A stretch of DNA of 64,000 bases. Source: Anniella stebbinsi. Its lineage: Eukaryota > Chordata > Lepidosauria > Squamata > Anniellidae. The position numbers and the translations under genes are program-made. Below are positions 55,901 to 64,000 of the stretch, piece after piece. The DNA is taken from NCBI GenBank assembly GCA_029215795.1, contig JARDYH010000003.1, forward strand, positions 262,417,562 to 262,481,561, written 5' to 3'. Position 1 is the stretch's first letter. Every line of letters begins with the position of its first letter. Under the pieces are notes generated by a model that was not told the DNA's origin, searched no databases, and saw only the letters and a program-made list of their open reading frames with translations.

Positions 55901-58900
55901 AAGTCCCATTACAAATGGTATCAAAAGAAGTTGTACATAACTCATGCGCTTTCTTTACCTTTTTCTATTTAACATAAGAACCAGCTGAAGCTTGCAGAGA
56001 TAGCATTAGCTGGTGGATGTTTTGCACTTAATTCCCATGTGAGCTGTTAGTCTTTGTGCCTGGGTGGATTGGTGGGGTGAGGGAATAGTTAGAAATATGC
56101 TCATTCATCCTAAGGTTCTTAGAAATAGTGCCCTCAGGCTTTCAGATGTTGTCATAACATAATAATGAGGACTAGGAAATTTGATGGGGCTGAAAATCTG
56201 GCTCCTATTGGTTCTAGAGATGGACCATGTATTTACACATTCGTGTGCATGTTCATGAAATTGCTTTTTGGAGTGAAGAAATATTTTTTGAATAAACCAA
56301 ATCTTTACTAGCGTTAGCATCCAAATGGCTTATGTGGCTTTAATTTCCATTGCACAAAATATTAAAGTAACACAACCTCAGAAGCTCCACATGCTGAATC
56401 TTGTGTAGGCCTTTCTGCGTTCAAAAATATTCTTTTTTCAGAGGGCTCTACATAAAATTCAGCACAAGGCATGAGTTTGCTTGTGTGCTTTGTATTTTTT
56501 ATTTATTTATTTATTTATTTATTACCCGCCTCTCCCAACGGATCGAGGCGGGGAACAGCACCAATAGTTAAGGAGCTGCAGCTCTTGTTGATTAAGTTGT
56601 GAGTTTTAAAAGTTACTGTTGCAATCAAACTCTAATTTGGAACTTTCTTGGCAGAATGGTGTCTCACTACTATGGAAACGGAGATGTTTGCGATTTAACT
56701 GACAAACCTCGACAGGTGACAGTGAAATTGAAGTGAGTTGCATCCTTAAAAAATATGATGTTCTGGACTGACATATTCTGCCCCAATGAAGGACTTTTAA
56801 AATGCATTCAGCTATATGACCATGGCTGGTTTTGCACAACACATTAGACAACCGGGGGAGGGAGGGAAGCAACCGTCAGTTGTGTTGCTTATTGTGTCGT
56901 GTGGAGGGTTACACACCACGCACACACAACTGACAGTACGCTATGGCGCCCAATTAAGCAACGGAGAGAAACAACGGGCTTGCAAGTTGTTTAGCTGGAA
57001 GCCCGTTGTTTAAAGTGTCGTCCGAAACCAACCCCCCTCTCTCTGTGGACTATTCCGTGTGGGAATAGAGTTCTGCCGGCCAGAGCAGCTGAAAAACCCC
57101 GGCTGCTCTGATACAGTTGGCAGAACTTGCGGTGCATGCTGGGATACAGCTGGAGGACTGAGGGAGGGGGAGGGAGGAGATGCTGCAACCAAGATGGATG
57201 CCGGAACTTTCAGCTGCTCAAGGAACGGAGTAGCAACATGTCCTGTGTGGAGCACCGCCTACCTAACGCACGGTCAGTACGCTATTTTCCCCTCCGTTGC
57301 CTAATGTGTCGTGTGAAACCAGCCAATATCTTTCTTAATCGTCGGATACAATACAGAAAGGTCTCTTAGGTATCCCTAAAGACTTGCATGTGCTCTGCCA
57401 GGGCTTTGACCATTTTTCCCCCCAGATAGCAGACCCCACTCTCAGAAACACTTTTGCAAGGCCATGTCATATCTGCCACTCAAGTTGTTATAAATCGTAT
57501 TTCAGATAGTCATGGTGCTCGAAATGGGATATACAAACAGTTGGTGCTCGAAATGGGATATACAAACAGCTACACCAGGAAGTGTCGCAAAGCATAACGT
57601 AATGTTAGCATTGCGGCAGGTCTTGCAACATCATTAGGATATGTCGGCAGAAAATCTTGGGACTGGATAATAGCCTGGTTTAAACAATAAGCGTTCTTCT
57701 CTTAAGCCTGGGATGCCCACTAATAACCATTTCTGTCTTAAGGTGCAAAGAATCGGATTCTCCTCACGCAGTAACTGTATATATGCTGGAGCCTCACTCC
57801 TGTCAGTACATTCTTGGGGTATGTACTCATGAACTGGATCTAAATCATGCTGACATCTAGGAATAGGGTTTCTCGTGATAATTGTGTTTCACTTACAGAA
57901 CACAACATGCCGGCTCAAGCACAGACCTTCAGTTTCCTGTCATTTTTAGACTGGCATTGTATCTACACTAAAGCTTTCTTCAGTACCTTGTTGGAAAGCG
58001 TTTTCCAACCACAATGTATCCTTCTAGAAGATATGCTGGAGGCAGTGGGGGAGAACTAATAATATGTGGGATAGGACATTGGCTGCAATTGATCTCCATG
58101 AGCATTTATTTTTAGACTTAATGGTGATAATAGCTCAAGATTGATTTAAGAGCTGGTTAAAACCATTTTAGGTGCCATTCTTCAAGTAAATTGTTCAAAT
58201 GTCAGAGTGTAGTCGTTTCTAAACCACTTTGCATTTTAAAATCAGTGGCAAGCTAAGGGACTGCTATTTCAGATTCACCTTATTTTACTTTTATGTGATA
58301 TTAAGCACATTAGAGGTTGGATGGAACGCTCCTGCTCAGATTTGTATCTGGCCAGGTTTTAATGGTTGAACTCATTCTAATGTTATAATTAAGGAGAAAT
58401 TGTTGGCAGGAGTAATCTTTTGTCAGAAATACTCCACTTAGGCCACACTTTGGCAGAGTTGAAAGGTCGCCTTAGGCTTTGAGGTGCAAACTTCTTTGTT
58501 CAGGCAAAAGTTATTTTCTATTAAAATAAAACCTTTTGAATGTTAGGAACATTGGGAACAACCCAGCCAAGTATTTTGCAGTCCCTATCAATTTTAAAGA
58601 TGTGAGCAAATCAGTGGGACTTCAAAGTGCTTTGTCGTTTGGCTGGGTTGTACCTGTTAAGATGTTACTTTCCTTGGAAGACATGGAACCCCAATTCCTT
58701 TGACTATCTAAAAATTAAAACTCTTCTCAGAAAACAGAATAATTCTGCACTGGCTTGGTATTGTGAAACAAATGCTCAAGATGAACGTGCAAAAGATTTT
58801 CTTCGGATGGGTCTGTCTGTTTCTCAGTACTACTCAAAATGGCTTGTCATGACAAAAACAAGTCTATTTTTTGATAGACGTATGTTGGTATAGATCTAAC

Positions 58901-59214
58901 ACATTGTTTTCCGTACTTTAAATTTCCTGTATATATATTTTAATAAAGCAAACGGCTAAACGTTATCCAACATTCCAAAACATACATCTTTTTCGGAAAG
59001 GCAGATTATCTACCCATCCTTCTTAATAACTGGTCGTAGAGGGTGGCTCAGGGTTCCCACCTCCCACAATTAACTCTTATCACCATTGTGGCGGCAATTA
59101 AAAGGTCTTTAACACTTTTGTATACAATTTTCCCCCCTCCAGGTGGAATCACCAGTTATCTGTAAAATTTTGGATACAGCAGATGAATATGGACTGCTTT
59201 CAGTGCCCAGTTAA
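39696..59214 (+). CDS. ERLEC1: ERLEC1, endoplasmic reticulum lectin 1 (XTP3-B), whole gene
   Basis: Fourteen coding exons join without frameshift to 1488 nt, 495 residues (human 483). ERLEC1 is a luminal ER lectin that binds mannose-trimmed N-glycans on misfolded glycoproteins and hands them to the HRD1-SEL1L degradation complex. The protein has a basic start (KRRKQQR) and hydrophobic core ([13 protein letters not shown]), a signal peptide of about 33 residues, and two MRH (mannose-6-phosphate receptor homology) domains. Domain 1 spans roughly residues 113-255 with sugar-contact candidates Q139, R215, E236 and Y242. Domain 2 spans about 352-482 with WW363-364, Q376, R440, E463 and Y469. The Q/R/E/Y quartet spacing is kept in both. 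An NGT sequon lies at 203-205. The linker has an expanded LEQQ stretch. Intron 2 is GC-AG. The stop is TAA at 59212. Confidence 0.96.
40060..40408 (+). mobile_element. Reptilian SINE-like repeat, near full length
   Basis: 'attccctaccacaagatgtg', 'ccaatttggatggctttaaa', 'gctggggaacatgggctgga', 'gcaccatgtcctgctggcgg' and 'tccagcaccgctgttcgtat' form one contiguous copy of the repeat whose end is seen at 5862-5922 and 6128-6402 and, in reverse, at 49725-49900. Confidence 0.65.
41966..42138. mobile_element. MITE, 'cattcagatga' ends
   Basis: The left end GGCTGCATTCAGATGATCAC and the complement of the right end GACTGGGTTCGGACGATTGC are imperfect inverted repeats. The termini resemble those of the element at 34701-36070, suggesting one superfamily. 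Confidence 0.5.
42861..42965 (+). CDS. ERLEC1: ERLEC1 exon 2
   Basis: 35 codons, [20 protein letters not shown]...ASGDE, phase 0. Acceptor TTTTTAAG. The donor is GCAAGT rather than GT: the exon ends GATGAG and the next exon begins GAGGACGAAAAAG, exactly as the protein requires, so this is a GC-AG intron with otherwise optimal donor bases. Confidence 0.93.
42966..44400 (+). other. ERLEC1 intron 2 (GC-AG)
   Basis: AT-rich, 1.4 kb. No repeat or gene recognised. Confidence 0.6.
44401..44481 (+). CDS. ERLEC1: ERLEC1 exon 3
   Basis: 27 codons, [20 protein letters not shown] then QSSCSYR; acceptor TTTTAG, donor GTATGT, phase 0. C119 is the first cysteine of MRH domain 1. Confidence 0.95.
44482..46034 (+). 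other. ERLEC1 intron 3
   Basis: Contains MITE family B copy 2 (44914-45042), which seems to sit within another repeat with 'cctgggttg' and 'caacccgggg' flanks. Otherwise unclassified. Confidence 0.55.
44914..45042 (+). mobile_element. MITE family B, copy 2
   Basis: Starts GGATCTACACTACTGCTTTA and ends TTGGTGTAGATCTGGCCCC, an inverted repeat. Same family as 15459-15590, opposite orientation. Confidence 0.65.
46035..46112 (+). CDS. ERLEC1: ERLEC1 exon 4
   Basis: 26 codons, [20 protein letters not shown] then EKETGQ. It carries the YWTYEVC start and Q139 of MRH domain 1. Acceptor TTTTTAG, donor GTATGT, phase 0. Confidence 0.96.
46285..46348 (+). CDS. ERLEC1: ERLEC1 exon 5
   Basis: 21 codons plus one base, [21 protein letters not shown], acceptor TTTGTAG, donor GTTTGT. 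The carboxy part (RKSPLLDP) differs from human, in a loop insert of the first MRH domain. Confidence 0.92.
46349..47625 (+). other. ERLEC1 intron 5 with compound microsatellite
   Basis: A (TTTA)n(TG)n(TA)n tract at 46871-46953 is the only repeat recognised. No exon. Confidence 0.65.
46871..46953. repeat. Compound microsatellite (ATTT)n (TG)8 (TA)17
   Basis: Perfect or nearly perfect runs in that order. Likely polymorphic. Confidence 0.95.
47626..47666 (+). CDS. ERLEC1: ERLEC1 exon 6 (41 nt)
   Basis: Together with the last base of exon 5 it gives 14 residues, [14 protein letters not shown], a highly charged loop. Acceptor TTTTCAG, donor GTAAGT, ending in phase 0. Human has a similarly charged stretch (EKEREAEEKEKSNE). 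Confidence 0.9.
47667..48028 (+). other. ERLEC1 intron 6
   Basis: 362 bp; nothing recognised other than a pyrimidine-rich acceptor region. Confidence 0.7.
48029..48252 (+). CDS. ERLEC1: ERLEC1 exon 7
   Basis: 74 codons plus two bases, the largest exon. [20 protein letters not shown], the NGT glycosylation sequon, CHPEAKHEI, and [20 protein letters not shown]. It supplies R215, E236 and Y242 of MRH domain 1. Acceptor ATCTAG, donor GTGAGG. Confidence 0.97.
48253..50245 (+). other. ERLEC1 intron 7
   Basis: Contains a (CA)n tract at about 49240-49254 and a reverse SINE-like repeat at 49725-49900. Otherwise unclassified. Confidence 0.6.
49725..49900 (-). mobile_element. Reptilian SINE-like repeat, reverse orientation
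   Basis: 'aaagccatgctggatcagac', 'ccatttagtccagcactttg' and 'gtgcaacagcaccctcccac' are the reverse complement of the repeat at 6128-6402 and 40060-40408. Confidence 0.75.
50246..50387 (+). CDS. ERLEC1: ERLEC1 exon 8, inter-domain linker
   Basis: Completes R258 (AG|G) and gives 47 more residues: [20 protein letters not shown], then an [12 protein letters not shown] run, then [11 protein letters not shown]. Two consecutive CTGGAGCAACAG 12-mers encode the repeated LEQQ, four residues longer than the human linker. Acceptor GGACAG, donor GTAGGA. Confidence 0.94.
50515..50690 (-). mobile_element. tRNA-derived SINE, reverse orientation, diverged
   Basis: 'tggaaagctgctttacacca', 'ccgtctagctcagtattgcc' and 'tgcaaagcatgcgctctcc' follow the order of the reverse SINE at 1640-1835. 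Confidence 0.6.
50911..51308. mobile_element. Non-autonomous DNA transposon, family A copy 2
   Basis: Shares 'gagaaatgtgttgtctgg', 'gaaaacactccacgc', 'ccgctctaggagagccgcc' and 'gttgacttttactcaactc' with the copy at 12793-13323. Its right end TTGACTGAGCC matches the family terminus; the left end is truncated. Confidence 0.65.
52129..52290 (+). CDS. ERLEC1: ERLEC1 exon 9
   Basis: 54 codons, [20 protein letters not shown] then [20 protein letters not shown] and [11 protein letters not shown]356 opens MRH domain 2. Acceptor ATTTCAG, donor GTGAGA, phase 0. Confidence 0.96.
52291..53363 (+). other. ERLEC1 intron 9
   Basis: A G13 run at 52796-52808. No transposon or exon recognised. Confidence 0.6.
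53364..53423 (+). CDS. ERLEC1: ERLEC1 exon 10 (60 nt)
   Basis: 20 codons, [20 protein letters not shown]. It has the double tryptophan and Q376 of MRH domain 2, as in OS-9. Acceptor CTCCTAG, donor GTACGG, phase 0. Confidence 0.96.
53424..54826 (+). other. ERLEC1 intron 10
   Basis: Contains one reverse SINE split in two (53575-53640 and 54000-54140) with about 350 bp of pyrimidine-rich sequence between the halves. No exon. Confidence 0.6.
53575..54140 (-). mobile_element. tRNA-derived SINE interrupted by an insertion
   Basis: 'cataggaagctgcctgatat' at 53578 is the usual first part of this reverse SINE. Its continuation, 'ctacactgactgacagcagc' to 'tttgaacctgggaccctctg' and 'tactgctgagctacgg', appears only from about 53998. 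The intervening segment is not SINE sequence. Confidence 0.65.
54827..54951 (+). CDS. ERLEC1: ERLEC1 exon 11
   Basis: 41 codons plus two bases, [20 protein letters not shown] then [21 protein letters not shown]. Acceptor TTTTTAG, donor GTACGT, splitting K421. Matches human VVVGTWNQEEHIEW. Confidence 0.96.
54952..56654 (+). other. ERLEC1 intron 11
   Basis: Contains (ATTT)n at 56500-56525 followed by a reverse LINE tail to 56560 ('cccgcctctcccaacggatc'). No exon. Confidence 0.6.
56500..56560 (-). mobile_element. Reverse LINE tail
   Basis: (TTTA)n, 'ttacccgcctctcccaacgg' and 'atcgaggcggggaacag', the same 3' end as at 6715 and 9215. Confidence 0.65.
56655..56732 (+). CDS. ERLEC1: ERLEC1 exon 12
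   Basis: 78 nt: completes K421, then [20 protein letters not shown] and VTVKL. R440 of MRH domain 2. Acceptor TTGGCAG, donor GTGAGT, splitting K447. Confidence 0.96.
56823..57325. mobile_element. Non-autonomous DNA transposon, 503 bp, about 30-bp inverted ends
   Basis: The left end TGGCTGGTTTTGCACAACAC and the complement of the right end TGGCTGGTTTCACACGACAC continue into ACATTAGACAAC / ACATTAGGCAAC, so 27 of about 30 bases agree. The interior is GC-rich, carries 'acaacgggcttgcaagttgt' and 'agcccgttgttt' as a second inverted pair, and has no transposase. Confidence 0.75.
57513..57570. repeat. 29-bp tandem duplication
   Basis: TGGTGCTCGAAATGGGATAT... twice in a row (57513-57541 and 57542-57570), identical but for the last base. 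Recent slippage or duplication. Confidence 0.95.
57743..57818 (+). CDS. ERLEC1: ERLEC1 exon 13
   Basis: 76 nt: completes K447, then [20 protein letters not shown] and QYILG. E463 and Y469 complete the sugar-contact set of MRH domain 2. Acceptor TCTTAAG, donor GTATGT, phase 0. Confidence 0.96.
57819..59142 (+). other. ERLEC1 intron 13
   Basis: AT-rich; no repeat or exon recognised. AATAAA at about 58942 is intronic. Confidence 0.6.
59143..59214 (+). CDS. ERLEC1: ERLEC1 exon 14 and stop
   Basis: 23 codons plus [23 protein letters not shown] then VPS. Acceptor CCCTCCAG. The last cysteine, C479, closes MRH domain 2. Human ends LLSLPN. Confidence 0.96.
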   Translation: MESPVICKILDTADEYGLLSVPS

Positions 59215-59419
59215 TAGCACATGGGATTCATTAAAAGTTTGGGGCCTTGAACGCTGAAGGAGGAAAGTACAGTTGGGAATTCTGCACATGAACCAATGGT
59301 GAAGAGAAGTGCTGTGCCAGAAGGACCTCACCAGCACACCCATATAAAACAAAAAAGCTATCATGAACCACTTTGTGAATATTATATGTATATAAGAGGC
59401 TATTGATAAACTTTTAAAA

Positions 59420-59425
59420 ATTAAA
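59420..59425 (+). terminator. ERLEC1: Candidate ERLEC1 polyadenylation signal
   Basis: ATTAAA about 205 bp after the stop codon, in an A-rich setting. It is the first plausible hexamer downstream; a more distal site is equally possible. Confidence 0.35.
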
Positions 59426-59429
59426 AATC

Positions 59430-60789
59430 TTATCTTGGATATTTTCACTTGCCCTAGAATGTGGAGCGGAGTCTCTCTTTTCTAAGGTGTTGCAGTGTCT
59501 GTTTTGGATTGAGAAACTGTCGTCTTTATGGGAAAGGATTGCTCCCTTCCCTTGAAGGGGGATGAGAATGAAACTGAGACCACCTTCTACCTGCAGTCTT
59601 TTGGTAACACAAGTAAATGGCAATTGCTTCCCATTTAAGTGACTTCAGTTATTTAAATTCCTGGCCTTCTAACCTGGCTGCTGCAGAGAAGTTTCTTCGG
59701 CTTGACTCAGATATTTAGCATGCTGTAATAACATTTTGCTTGCCGGAAGAACATAGGCTGTGCCCTTCCCACCACACATCTACAGTAGCAAGAGGGGCCT
59801 GTACAAATAGTTACAGAGAAAGAGAGAATGAGCAGCGCAAAGAGATTTTTTTCCTTCTGTTACGCACACAAACCCAATACATTTCCTGCCTCCATGAAGC
59901 CAGTTCTGGGGACACCTGTTGCAGCCCTCCTGCTTATACCAGGAATATGGGGCATTGTTGCCCCCTACTCCAAACTGGGAGATACCCAGCTCAAGCAAAG
60001 AAGATGCTGCTGTGGCTATCCAGAGTGACATGCAGCAAGCCCTCAGTTGGAGCAAAGGACCTGCAATCACCAGCTTCCACCATGGGAGGTGGAGCCTATA
60101 CAGTGTACGAGTTTGCTTTTGCCCGTAGATCAGGATTGGACAATTTATGGCCCTCCAGATATTTTCACCTGCACCTTCCACTATCCCCCACCGTTGGCTA
60201 CGCTGGCTATGACCTGCGCCTTTCACACAACCAGGAATTGCATAGCACATGTGGTTTACTTCATGTTCCTCGTGTTGTAGTTAACCCCCTGGCCATCGGT
60301 GCCAGTAATCCCAGCGGCTGTTGTGCCATGAAAATGCATGCACCGGTTGCTTCATCTGTCGCTATGCAATGGCAACCTGAATCTGGCCATGTTGCCTAGA
60401 CCATTGCGTGAAGTGGATGACTATGGTCGCGTTTTTGTATGGAATGGCTGTTTTAGACCATGAGGAGCCCAACAGACGATATGGTAAGCCACCCTGGGAC
60501 TCCTTAACTGGGAGAGGGGGGGATAGTTATAGGGGTAATTAATTAGCTGTCATTGGGCTTTTCTCTCCCCACATGACACTTTAAGCCATTGTGGTTCACT
60601 TCCCAACACTAACCATGGTGGCTTAATGTCATGTGTGTTAGCAGACCCTCTGTTTTTATCTTTTCTGTATTGGTTTGTGAACACACCTTACTAGCCCACA
60701 TATGCAGATAAATGGCCAAGAAGGCCTTTTAAGCAGTTTCCCACCTCAAGTGTGAGGTTTTTTTTCCCAATCTAAACAGCGAGTTAAAA
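59430..60789. other. ERLEC1 3' flank
   Basis: No gene. The long plus-strand open frame (59740-60399, 219 codons) has no ATG start or known domain and runs through a 'ttggacaatttatggccctc' dispersed repeat. Degenerate MITE-like inverted sequence occurs at about 60500-60640. Confidence 0.55.
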
Positions 60790-61400
60790 ATATCAGCCTT
60801 CAAATAAGAATTGCAGAGTGTGTGGCATTCTTGGTTATGTCTATCATAACAGTCCTATGCTGGTGTCTTGATGGCCTGTGGTATATGAAGGTGGGTTGGT
60901 CCTGGTGCAGGTGCATGGCAAAGAGGAAACTGAGAAGGGGCCAGAGCACAACCCACATGATGCCTTCACATCATACAGAGAAAACAATGCACCGTGGACT
61001 AGAGACACCCTGCTGGAAACCAATGCGTTTATGTTACCGTGAGAGACTTCATGCCAGGGCACCCCGTTCTTGGGAACATTTTACATTGCATTGAGAACAG
61101 CCATAAAGTTCTTTTTGTGCTGACACCTGGCTTTGTCAACAGTTGCTGTTGCCAATACGAGCTGTGCTTTGCTGAACATTGGGTCCTTAATGAAAACCAA
61201 GGCTCTCATTATGATTTTGCTGGAAGACCTCCCACCCTATAGCATCACACAAAAATTCAGCCAGCTTAAAAAGCTGTTGAAAAGGAAAACCTACTTGAAA
61301 CAGAGTCCAGAGGAACACTAACAAAAGCTCTTCTGGCACCAGATGACTGTGACCAGATGGCTACCAATGAGCCAATGATGTCGGGAGAAGAAAATGAGTT
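60790..61400 (+). pseudogene. Toll-like receptor (TLR2-like) pseudogene: transmembrane plus TIR fragment
   Basis: Three-frame reading on plus gives, in order, a hydrophobic segment (AFLVMSIITVLCW), the juxtamembrane GLWYMKVGWSW motif (60873 onwards) and AKRKLRR typical of TLR2. After a frame change comes DAFTSY (TIR box 1). After another change comes RLCY, then RDFMPGHPVLGN (box 2, RD-PG kept) with IENSHKVLFVLTPGFVNS and CQYELCFAEHW. After a last change come a LLEDLP strand and LKKLLKRKTYL. A TAA at 61319-61321 interrupts before the FW of box 3 (61331-61336). Four frame changes and one nonsense codon make it non-functional. I see no leucine-rich repeats upstream, so only the carboxy end was copied or survives. 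TLR2 carboxy ends lie in a single exon, so retrocopy and segmental copy cannot be told apart. Confidence 0.85.
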
Positions 61401-62650
61401 ACACCAGGAAAAGGATGAGGTGCGTGTGAAATCGAAATGACATGAAGAGCATGAACGTTTAAAGGGTGCTGCTTGCTAAGAAGTTGACTGTGGACTTCTT
61501 TTTTAAAAAAAATGATCAAATACTGTCGAGTAATAGTTGACCATTTCAACACTTTATTACAGCAGTAGTATTAAATAGAGAAATTCTGGCCAGTACCAAT
61601 AACTGATGTCTTCTCGAAGACTTTTTTGTGGAAGTACCATTGTGTCGATTCACCTGGAAACCTGGAAGCACCATGCCAAATCAATGGTAGACCTGGACTC
61701 CTTGGCATTTTTTTAGCTGTGCCGCTGTGAACCAATTTACATGTTTACACTTATTTTGTGGGGTGTACACCTAAGATGTTTTACATGCATGCTTGAAAAT
61801 ACAAGAGTGTGAACAAGTGGGGATAAACCTTGTGTGCACATATGTATGAATATGGAACTAGGAGTGGCCAAGCGTCCTCCCTAGCAAGTGTTCTGTGCAT
61901 TTTCTTCCTGAAGCCATATTCCTGCAACTATTTTGCCAGTAGAAGAAGCTAAATCATTTGGCTTAATTGGTACTGGAAATACCACAAATTCTCTTCCCTT
62001 AAATGAAAGATCTGTGCCTGTGTGATCATGACTCTTTCAGGGCAAAAGCATAAGGGGCCCTCATTGCTATCCCATGACGCTATTGAAGACCAAATCATCT
62101 CTCAGGGAGCACCATGTGTGTGAACAACAACACTGGAGTAGTGGATTAGGAGCAAGTCTTTACTTTGCATCTTAGGGCAAGAAGGCTGAGGTCAGCTTTG
62201 TGGTCAACAGTGTATGCAGGTGGGGACAAAGAAGTAGAGGGAAGAGAGGGAAAGAACAAGCATCACAGCAATCGCCTCCCACCTTGTTCTGGTACATTTT
62301 AACCCTTTAGGTTCAGGTTTGGTGACATGGAGCCCAGGTCTTGCCAACAGCTATGATCCAGTTTTTATCAAACTGATCAGCTACCACTTATACGAGGGTG
62401 GGGTTTTTTTTTTCAATATGGAATATCGGAATATTAAAAATAGATGGGTGGTCAGTTGATTGGCATTCCACTTCCAGAACCTCTTTGAAGCTTATGAAAT
62501 ACATTATTTTGTTAACTTATGTATTAATTTTAAGTGCTTCTAAGAACAAGTTAGTTACAGTCACTGCTATTTCATAGAAATCTTCATGTTCTGAGTAGTA
62601 TCTCTTCGATAAACAGATACTAGGAAGTAAAAAGGCAGAGCTACCATGAT
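61401..62650. other. Gene-free stretch after the TLR pseudogene
   Basis: No gene or clear repeat. The beginning could be the former 3' untranslated part of the TLR copy. Confidence 0.5.
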
Positions 62651-62659
62651 CATGCTTTG

Positions 62660-62770
62660 CTTGAGCCCAAGAGCATCTATTTGAACACACAGGGATGGAC
62701 TAGAGGATGAACCCCTTGCCTTGAACTTGAATAAACCTTCCAACTCTACTAGTCTATGATTCTATAATGC
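62660..62770 (+). mobile_element. CR1 LINE 3' end
   Basis: 'gggatggactagaggatgaa', 'ccttccaactctactagtct' and 'atgattctataatg' fit the CR1 terminus with its short ATTCTATG repeats. Confidence 0.65.
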
Positions 62771-63839
62771 TTCTCCATAGAAAAATAAAAAGTGGGCATG
62801 TCAGGGAGAAAGCTAAGCTAGAACCTGGAGCCCTCATATGCTAGTTGTATGTAAGGCTTATTTTGTATGGAGGAGCACTAAATCCTGTAGTAATGGTCAG
62901 GGGTTGTTTGGGTTTTTTTTAACTGTAGTAGGTTGGAGCTCAAGACCCCACCTTCAGACTGTTCTTGTTTTACCTTCATTTCCTTATTCAGTGCATTTTT
63001 ATGTTCTGTAATGAACAACTTGTTTTGAGCCTATGAAAATGTGTAGCTGGAAAAGTAGTGGGTTTGGACAAAATGAGATCTAGGTTTGAATCCCAGCTAA
63101 CCCTCTACTTTAAAGCCCACTGGCCAGTCATGTTCCCTCAGGCTAACCTATTTCACAGGGTTGAAATAGGATAAAATAAAATAGAATAACTCCATATCGG
63201 TTGCCCTAGGTTCCTTGAAGGAAGCCTGGGTACAGAAATGACCAAGAAACAAAGCACAGGAGAACGACAGGATGAGAAATTGCCCAGTATGTGCTTAAGT
63301 CGGAACAATGATTATCAAGACATACACTGGACTATTCCAAAGACCAGGTTAACTTGCCAAAACGATTGAAGCAGTTAATTCGTGTTGCCTTTTCGTCATG
63401 TGAAATCCACCCAGGGATTATTCCTCAATGAAGTGTTTGGGGCAACTGAGCACCACAGGTCAGTACGGGAACCTCATTAATAACCCTTGGCAAAAGTGAG
63501 GCTTCCACTTGCAATGCCACTACATTTTCATCACATGTCAGACGGCTTTACACACACACAACTACCCAGAAGCAGTTTTTAATCAGTATTCAACGTAATG
63601 ACAACTGTGGTCCAATAAATGTATGAATAAACATACCTTACATAAAGGCAAGGCATATCTCTCCCATGCTTGCAAAAGCAATTCTCAATAGAAGCCAAAA
63701 AAAAGACCACTAATATTGTCATAGTCAAGGGATGCTATCTGTCATTACCACTAGTATTATTTCCAATAGGAATTCCCTCCCCAATGATGGCTACCTGTGA
63801 CCGACATTGTTATCCTTTCAGCAGCAGGCAAAAACATTC
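62771..63839. other. Gene-free terminal stretch
   Basis: Nothing recognised apart from short A-rich and CA tracts. Confidence 0.5.
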
Positions 63840-64000
63840 TTCTCCCAGCCTTTTAGGGTTTTGCTGTTTTAATAGCTTTGTTTCTTTTCTTTTTCTTTTT
63901 TACTGTTGTTGACTTTGTCATTTATTGTATGTAAACTGGTCTGGAAACATGGTTGGAGGGCAGTATATAACTTATATAAGTTAATACATCTTAATTTGTC
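63840..64000 (+). mobile_element. Diverged L2-type LINE tail, cut by window end
   Basis: 'tttattgtatgtaaactggt' and 'ttggagggcagtatataact' are a degenerate version of the L2 tail. Confidence 0.5.

Larger units (their letters stand above)
56733..57742 (+). other. ERLEC1 intron 12
   Basis: Half the intron is a 503-bp MITE (56823-57325). A 29-bp tandem duplication lies at 57513-57570. Confidence 0.7.

Noticed and set aside
59740..60399. 219-codon plus-strand open frame, the longest in the window
   Set aside because: It begins with a non-ATG codon, has no domain, runs through a dispersed repeat, and has an equally long antisense frame (59780-60250). It is not a gene by any positive evidence.
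59215..64000. GPR75, the expected next gene after ERLEC1 in mammals
   Set aside because: No seven-transmembrane frame is present on either strand. It would lie past the window end if gene order is kept.

Overview
This is a stretch of vertebrate nuclear DNA, most likely from a squamate reptile (lizard or snake). The protein-coding content is ordinary vertebrate, split into exons with GT-AG introns. The space between exons is packed with repeats of the kind seen in squamates: CR1 and L2 LINE fragments, tRNA-derived SINEs with intact A and B boxes, DIRS-like retrotransposon remains, and many short fold-back DNA transposons. The assignment to Squamata rests on repeat style and gene order and was not tested by a search.

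Three conserved genes are present. ASB3 (ankyrin repeat and SOCS box 3) lies on the minus strand. Its first two coding exons are at 13984-14179 and 10995-11153, and a likely non-coding first exon ends at 39038. CHAC2 (glutathione-specific gamma-glutamylcyclotransferase) is complete on the plus strand in three coding exons (17189-17323, a 36-nt exon at 26708-26743, and 29768-30154), giving 185 residues. ERLEC1 (ER lectin 1/XTP3-B) is complete on the plus strand in 14 coding exons from 39696 to 59214, giving 495 residues. If the ASB3 first exon is right, CHAC2 sits entirely inside ASB3 intron 1 on the opposite strand, and ASB3 and ERLEC1 fire head-to-head from one CpG-rich region (about 39040-39695).

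Layout: 1-10994 is repeat-rich sequence (DIRS-like remains, SINEs, L2 tails, simple repeats) with no ASB3 exon that I could find by eye. 10995-16400 holds the two ASB3 coding exons and DNA-transposon fragments. 16400-30154 is the CHAC2 promoter and gene. 30155-38600 is gene-free with CR1/L2 and MITE debris. 38640-39695 is the ASB3/ERLEC1 promoter region. 39696-59214 is ERLEC1. 59215-64000 contains no active gene but carries a decayed Toll-like-receptor transmembrane plus TIR fragment at about 60790-61400.

The genes do not form a pathway. ERLEC1 works in ER quality control, CHAC2 in cytosolic glutathione turnover, and ASB3 as a substrate receptor of a cullin ubiquitin ligase. The most notable items are the TLR2-like pseudogene, a possible 29-residue N-terminal extension of CHAC2, a GC-AG intron in ERLEC1, a 78-bp retrotransposed fragment with a perfect 15-bp target duplication inside the ASB3/ERLEC1 promoter, and several fold-back transposon families with recognisable termini.
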